Part shown: piece by piece, positions 59,365 through 64,000 of the stretch | Layout: every line of letters starts with the position of its first letter | How positions within the stretch are numbered: position 1 is the stretch's first letter | The notes under the pieces: model-generated | Seen by the model: the letters and a program-made list of their open reading frames with translations, nothing else | Databases searched by the model: none | What the model was told of the DNA's origin: nothing | Position numbers and translations under genes: made by a program | Origin: Mycobacterium sp. | GTDB lineage: Bacteria > Actinomycetota > Actinomycetes > Mycobacteriales > Mycobacteriaceae | NCBI GenBank assembly: GCA_020438845.1 | Contig: JAGQTV010000114.1 | Coordinates: forward strand, 1-64,000 | Reading direction: 5' to 3' | Length of the DNA stretch: 64,000 nt

Positions 59365-62160
59365 GCCACCGCTAGGCGGGAGTCCGAGTGTCGGTCTGCC
59401 GTACCGGTAGCCCTGCACCCAGTCGTAGCCCAGCGAGAGAAGCATCTCTTCCTGCTCGCCGGTCTCCACTCCCTCAGCAATAATCTGCATCCCGAGTTCA
59501 GAGACCAGCTGGATCGCCCACCGGGCGAAGACCTCGTCACCGGAGTTGCCGCGCATCCGATGAACGAACGTCTGATCCAGCTTGACTATGTCGGCCGGCA
59601 GGGTCTCCAGGTAGGCGAGCGAGGTGTAGCCGGTACCGAAGTCGTCGAGAGCCACCTTGACACCGGCGGATCGAGCCTCGGCCAATAGCCCTTGCAGCCG
59701 GGCTGATTCATTGATCATGGCGGATTCGGTCAGTTCCACCACCAATCGTCCCGGCGGAATTGCGTACTGATCCATCAACTCGGCCAGATATTCGACGTAC
59801 TGAGCGTCGAACGTGTTCGGGCTGGCATTGATCGCCAGGTGGAAATCCCGCGACAGATCGCGCAACGAGTCGCCGCACTGCACGACGGCCTGCTTGGCGA
59901 TGCGGCGGTCGAGCTGACCGATCTGACCGGTCTCCTCGGCCAGTTGGATGAACTCGATAGGCGCGAGGATGCCCCCGTCCGGCCGCCGCCAACGGGCTAG
60001 CGCCTCCGCGCCGATGATCTGGTGGCTTCTCAGCGAGACAATGGGTTGGAACGCAGGAATCAACTGGTCGCGTTCCAGCGCCTCATACAGCTGCTGCTCC
60101 AACTCCAACCGGTGAACCGCCGCGTGCGAGAACTTGTCCTCGTAGAACGCGACACGAGATCCGCCGCCTCGTTTTGCCGAGTACATCGCCAGATCACCGC
60201 GGCGGAGCAATTCGACGGCGTCGGCGCTGCCGTCGGTATCGACCACGGCACCAACGCTCGCGGTCACCACATGCGTCGCGTCGCCGAACGTCATCGGGTC
60301 ACGCAACGTCGCCACGATCCGATCCGCGAGTCGCGCGACGAGATCACGCGGGGCATCGCGGATGAGCACGACGAACTCGTCGCCGCCCAGACGAAACACG
60401 CGGCCTGACCGACCGACCAGATCAGACGTCACCAAGTCAATCCGGGCGCCTGCGGATCGCAGCACCAAATCGCCCTTGTCGTGTCCGAACGCATCATTGA
60501 TGTGTTTGAAGCGATCGAGGTCGAGAAACAACAGGGCCCGGCTATTCCCGGTTTCCCCGCCCGGACCCGACCTTCCCTCCTCGTCGATGGCGATCGCCAG
60601 CGCACGCCGGTTCCCCAGCCGGGTGAGCGGATCGATCGTCGCTTCCATTGCGAGCTGTCGGTAGGAATGCTCAAGCAGACCGGACTGCACCGCGTTATCG
60701 AGCCCCTCTGCCGCAGTCCGATCGTGAGCACTCCACGGACGGCTGCGGTTGGTAACGGTCTCGACGAACTCGTCGAACGACTCGCGGGGCTGCAGCCGCC
60801 CGAGCTCGTCCTTGCGTACCAGGTCGCTGGGCTCACCTCCCCAGCGCACCGTGGTGAGGTATGGCCGGCGGAACCAGGCCAGGTACGTCTCCAGGTTGCC
60901 CGGTAGACGGCTGACAATCGCTCCGGCGCACTCGTCGGATGCGAGCTCGGGCATATCGGCTGCCAGACAATCGCTGGTCTGCACCAGCCTCGTTCCGGCG
61001 GAGGTCATTTGACGTACCCGCCGGTCGACCGCCTCCTGATCGGGAACGTCACCGCGGCGCAGCACCGCGCGATCCACGCGGACCACGAGCCCGTCTGCCT
61101 GCACCGCCGCAAGGGCGTCATCGGCGATCGCCTCGATACTGCGGATGGGATCGTCGCCCGCAGTGAGGTTTCGTCGCAGCTCCTCCGCCAGCGTCGCCAC
61201 CGTAGCCCGTCGCGTCGCGAAGGACTGCTCATCCATCGTCGCCGCCACGAATGAGGCAAGACGACTGAGTGTGACCAACGCCGCACGGTCATGCCGGCCC
61301 AGCGATCGGGGCGCGTTGTGGTGCATGACGAACATCCCGGCCAACCGGCCCCCAGACACCACCGACACCCCTGCCGAGGCAGCCGATCCCATGTTGCGCA
61401 TGTACTGCAGGTGCACCGGTGCTACGGCACGATGCCGCGCGAAACTGAGGTCGAGCTTGGGTGCCCGTTCATCATCGGAGTCCGTGCCGAGTAACCGCAC
61501 CGTATCTCCGCCGACGTCTTCGATGACCCGCACGAGCTGCAGAACGTAGAGCCGGCGGGCCTGCGCCGGAATGTCGGTTGCCGGATAGTGCAGCCCAAGG
61601 TAAGGCTGCAGCCCGGGATCGTTGAGGTACTCGGCGGTCACCTCGCCGTGGCCGTCGGTGTAAATCGTGTACGCCATGGTCCGGGAGTAACCGAACGCCC
61701 GTCCCAGGGCCGCCACCGCTGCCTCGGCGAAGGCCTGCCAGTTCGCCGCAGACAGCAGCGTGGCGATCATCGAGGTCGAATCCGGAGCGACGGCCGGAAG
61801 GTCGCGCTCGAATTCGACGATGTAATGATCGCTTGTTGAGTGGGCATTGACCACGACGGGATCGTCAGTGAGCCAGGGCATTTCAGTACACCAACCGTCG
61901 ATTGCCTCGAATCGCTCGGCAGCGCCGGGAAGTTCGAGTGCCTGTGCGACGTCACGGAGTTGCGCCCCCAACACCGTCGATTCCACGACCTGGGTGGCCG
62001 GCTCGATCAAGTTCTCCGATACGTGGGTGACACGCCCGTCTGCGAGGTCGAACGCGATGAGCCATCCCTGTGCCTGGATGGCGTCCGGCGTATGGATCGG
62101 CGCAGCTTCACACTCCGCGTGATCGACCATCTGCCAGAGGGACTCCGCGCCGTCAGCCAT
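59338..62160 (-). CDS. Bacteriophytochrome with GGDEF and EAL domains
   Basis: 940 residues. PAS (about 10-120) with a Cys at residue 17 followed by PIHTPDAIQAQG, where biliverdin attaches; GAF (about 140-320) with PATDIPAQARRLY (Asp196) and the chromophore His at VAPVHLQYMRNMG (His250) and VMHHNAPR (His280/281); PHY (about 325-500) with the tongue motif RWGGEP and QPRESF. Then GGDEF (about 520-680, RLGGDEFVVL) and EAL (about 690-935, AEALARW). It senses red/far-red light and turns over cyclic-di-GMP. It overlaps bphO by 8 bp. C-terminal repeat described separately. Confidence 0.93.
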   Translation of the reverse strand: MADGAESLWQMVDHAECEAAPIHTPDAIQAQGWLIAFDLADGRVTHVSENLIEPATQVVESTVLGAQLRDVAQALELPGAAERFEAIDGWCTEMPWLTDDPVVVNAHSTSDHYIVEFERDLPAVAPDSTSMIATLLSAANWQAFAEAAVAALGRAFGYSRTMAYTIYTDGHGEVTAEYLNDPGLQPYLGLHYPATDIPAQARRLYVLQLVRVIEDVGGDTVRLLGTDSDDERAPKLDLSFARHRAVAPVHLQYMRNMGSAASAGVSVVSGGRLAGMFVMHHNAPRSLGRHDRAALVTLSRLASFVAATMDEQSFATRRATVATLAEELRRNLTAGDDPIRSIEAIADDALAAVQADGLVVRVDRAVLRRGDVPDQEAVDRRVRQMTSAGTRLVQTSDCLAADMPELASDECAGAIVSRLPGNLETYLAWFRRPYLTTVRWGGEPSDLVRKDELGRLQPRESFDEFVETVTNRSRPWSAHDRTAAEGLDNAVQSGLLEHSYRQLAMEATIDPLTRLGNRRALAIAIDEEGRSGPGGETGNSRALLFLDLDRFKHINDAFGHDKGDLVLRSAGARIDLVTSDLVGRSGRVFRLGGDEFVVLIRDAPRDLVARLADRIVATLRDPMTFGDATHVVTASVGAVVDTDGSADAVELLRRGDLAMYSAKRGGGSRVAFYEDKFSHAAVHRLELEQQLYEALERDQLIPAFQPIVSLRSHQIIGAEALARWRRPDGGILAPIEFIQLAEETGQIGQLDRRIAKQAVVQCGDSLRDLSRDFHLAINASPNTFDAQYVEYLAELMDQYAIPPGRLVVELTESAMINESARLQGLLAEARSAGVKVALDDFGTGYTSLAYLETLPADIVKLDQTFVHRMRGNSGDEVFARWAIQLVSELGMQIIAEGVETGEQEEMLLSLGYDWVQGYRYGRPTLGLPPSGGLFLNDTVS

Positions 62161-62803
62161 CGTTCCCCCTAACCTGCAGGTGTGCGATCAAGGCCCGACG
62201 GTGAACGCCGAACCCGGCACGCGCAGCCTCCACTGCATCCCCTCTCCGGTCTGGACCCAGGTCGTCGAGCGCGTTGCGCACCGCCCGCCAACGCTGCTTG
62301 AGTTGAGCACCGTAAGGGCGCAGGAACAGGTCTTCGCGATCGTGCCGCCACCAGGAGGCAGATCGTACGAACCGCAACAGATGGAGTCCGCCCAAACCGG
62401 ATCCGACGTAGACGTAGAGGATCCCGAGCATGGTTGCATCCGACGACCCTCCCGAAGCAAGCATTTGCATTTCCGGGGCAGGCCGCATTACCGGACAAGA
62501 TCTCCGCACGTCAGGCGAGCCGGCCAGATCGTCCAGGAACGCCGACTCGGCGTCTATCGCCACCCGTTTGGAAACCTCGGCAGGCGAGAGGCCCTCACTC
62601 CACAAGCTCGAGGGAATCAGCGGCAACGTGGCTTCGATGACCTCGGCGGCCGCGATCAGCCCGCCCATGACGGCAGCGTAATAGCCGGAGTCGACCATCC
62701 GGTCCGGATCGACCAACCGGTCAACCGACTCGTGATCCGCCGTGGTCGCTCCCCGTACCGCCGCAAGAGTCGAGCAAGTCTGCCTAGGCATCGAACCAAT
62801 CAT
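62153..62803 (-). CDS. Heme oxygenase-like protein (BphO), partner of the phytochrome
   Basis: 216 residues. The helical heme oxygenase pattern is visible: VRGATTADHESVDRLV with the proximal His (residue 24), and YVYVGSGLGGLHLLRF, which corresponds to the YVLEGSTLGG segment of BphO proteins. It would cleave heme to biliverdin for the next gene, with which it overlaps by 8 bp. The Gly-rich motif has Val-Gly where Glu-Gly is usual, so activity is uncertain. Two Met choices at the start (M1 and M5). Confidence 0.8.
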   Translation of the reverse strand: MIGSMPRQTCSTLAAVRGATTADHESVDRLVDPDRMVDSGYYAAVMGGLIAAAEVIEATLPLIPSSLWSEGLSPAEVSKRVAIDAESAFLDDLAGSPDVRRSCPVMRPAPEMQMLASGGSSDATMLGILYVYVGSGLGGLHLLRFVRSASWWRHDREDLFLRPYGAQLKQRWRAVRNALDDLGPDRRGDAVEAARAGFGVHRRALIAHLQVRGNDG

Positions 62804-62934
62804 TCACTGCCTCGTTTAAAGGGACGTCATCAGAGAACTTACATTCTGCGTTCCGTTTTTTGGGGGTCAGCGGACACAGACAAGGGCACACCGCTCACAC
62901 ACGCAGCGACGCACGTTTCCATCGCGGTGCGATG

Positions 62935-64000
62935 TCAGATCCGCACACCCAGGAGCGCATCAACAGCCGCGGATACCGTTACCGGCGCCGACGGGTCATG
63001 GCCCCCGAACTCCAGCGCATCGGTGACCCAGCCATCCACCGCGGCAAGGGCCTTCGGGGTATCGAGGTCATCGGCCAGGTAGCGCCTGAGTCGAGCGAGC
63101 AGGTCCGCGGAGTCCGGGCCGGCAGGAAGCGCCGCCGCGGTTCTCCATCGGTGCAATCGCGCCTGCGCTTCGGAGAGCACTTCGTCACTCCAGAAGCGGT
63201 CGCTGCGGTAATGCCCGGCCAGCAGGCCGAGGCGAATGGCGGCAGTCTCCACGCCACTGGCGCGCAACTGGGACACCAGTACCAGGTTCCCGAGGCTCTT
63301 GGACATCTTGTGCCCGTCCCAACCGATCATCCCGGCGTGCACGTAGTGACGGGCGAAACGCCGATCCCCAGTGCAGGATTCGGCGTGGGCGGCGGAGAAC
63401 TCATGGTGCGGGAAAATCAGGTCGCTGCCGCCGCCCTGGACATCGAATCCGAAACCGATGCGGCTCAGGGAAATCGCCGAACATTCGACATGCCAGCCTG
63501 GCCGGCCCGGGCCGAACGGGGAGGACCAACTCGGTTCGCCGGGCCGGTGCACCCGCCACAGCAGGGCATCGAGCGGATCGCTCTTACCCGGCCGGTCGGG
63601 GTCTCCCCCACGTTCGGCGAACAGCCGCATCATGGTGTCGCGGTCGTAGTTGGACTCGTAGCCGAACTGGGCTGTGGCGTCGGCACGCTGATAGACGTCG
63701 GGATATTCCGGATCGTCGACCACGTAGGCGGCTCCGCAGGCCATGAGCTTTTCTACCATCTCGACAACCTCGTCGATGGCCTCAGTCGCCGCGACGTACT
63801 CCCGGGGCGGAATGACCCGCAGGGCGGTCATGTCCTCCCGGAAGAGGTCGGTCTGTTGTGCGCCCAGATCCCGCCAGTCGACACCGTCGCGGTCTGCCCG
63901 TTCGAATAGCGGGTCGTCGACGTCGGTGACGTTCTGCACATAGTGCACCTCGTGGCCGTTATCCCGCCAGATACGGTTGATCAAGTCAAAGGCCAAATAG
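62935..64000 (-). CDS. mshC: Cysteine:glucosaminylinositol ligase MshC, 5' end cut by window edge
   Basis: 355 codons to the stop at 62935, running off the window end; about 55 to 60 residues are missing at the N-terminus. It is a cysteinyl-tRNA synthetase relative used in mycothiol synthesis. [29 protein letters not shown] (Zn-binding Cys and substrate region), [11 protein letters not shown] and [11 protein letters not shown] (KMSKS loop) are all present. It lacks the C-terminal tRNA-binding part, as MshC does, and ends VDALLGVRI. In M. tuberculosis it is Rv2130c. Confidence 0.93.
   Translation of the reverse strand, partial: YLAFDLINRIWRDNGHEVHYVQNVTDVDDPLFERADRDGVDWRDLGAQQTDLFREDMTALRVIPPREYVAATEAIDEVVEMVEKLMACGAAYVVDDPEYPDVYQRADATAQFGYESNYDRDTMMRLFAERGGDPDRPGKSDPLDALLWRVHRPGEPSWSSPFGPGRPGWHVECSAISLSRIGFGFDVQGGGSDLIFPHHEFSAAHAESCTGDRRFARHYVHAGMIGWDGHKMSKSLGNLVLVSQLRASGVETAAIRLGLLAGHYRSDRFWSDEVLSEAQARLHRWRTAAALPAGPDSADLLARLRRYLADDLDTPKALAAVDGWVTDALEFGGHDPSAPVTVSAAVDALLGVRI

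Overview
The window is a GC-rich (roughly 65-70% G+C by eye) chromosomal segment from a member of the Mycobacteriaceae. The evidence is the protein content and gene order: an aerobic cobalamin block, then pepE, a 5'-3' exonuclease, helY, tatC-tatA, pafC-pafB-pafA, prcA-prcB-pup-dop, mpa, lppK, trmI, hisG-hisE, metH and mshC. From memory this is the backbone that runs from about Rv2061c to Rv2130c in Mycobacterium tuberculosis. I cannot fix the species. Several accessory blocks absent from that backbone argue for an environmental mycobacterium rather than the tuberculosis complex.

Layout. 1-280: tail of an HNH endonuclease of the REP13E12/DUF222 type. 293-15.8k: vitamin B12 synthesis (cobN, cobG-cobH-cobIJ, cobK-cobM-cobL), two F420/PPOX-type proteins and an SDR; a MoxR/DUF58/DUF4129 operon sits directly upstream of cobN on the same strand. 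15.86-19.74k: an inserted SigK-type envelope redox unit, consisting of a fasciclin secreted protein, a small membrane protein, sigK, rskA, an MPT53-like thioredoxin and CcdA. 19.7-27.6k: pepE, exonuclease, an alpha/beta hydrolase, a DUF4333 protein, helY, tatC, tatA. 27.6-38.8k: the Pup-proteasome system with pafB/pafC. 38.9-43.4k: small secreted proteins, trmI, hisG-hisE. 43.5-46.9k: sugar transporter, a decayed vapC, an SGNH hydrolase and a HAD phosphatase. 46.9-51.8k: metH and a PAC2 protein. 51.8-57.8k: accessory catabolic and stress genes (TetR, flavin monooxygenase, paired acyl-CoA dehydrogenases, Hsp20 with a MerR regulator, a Cys-rich peptide). 57.8-62.8k: a DUF1254 lipoprotein and a bphO-bphP pair (heme oxygenase plus phytochrome-GGDEF-EAL). 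62.9k to the end: mshC, entering from the right edge.

How the parts connect. The cob genes make the corrin ring and metH uses the cofactor. BphO would make biliverdin for the phytochrome, while the Rv2074-like protein in the same window belongs to a family that reduces biliverdin with F420H2, so synthesis, use and removal of one bilin may all be encoded here. Pup (ending GGQ), Dop, PafA, Mpa and PrcAB form a complete pupylation-degradation system; PafB/PafC are WYL regulators.

The most unusual feature cutting across the window is a set of short perfect or near-perfect tandem repeats, mostly of 15 bp, placed inside or next to otherwise conserved housekeeping genes (moxR, exonuclease, helY, tatA/tatC gap, pafC, prcB/prcA gap, bphP end). 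They look like repeated replication-slippage events that stayed in frame. Other points of note are an lppK gene with no standard start codon, a SigK-like promoter pair, a Shine-Dalgarno-sequestering hairpin at metH, and a TetR protein with two HTH segments.
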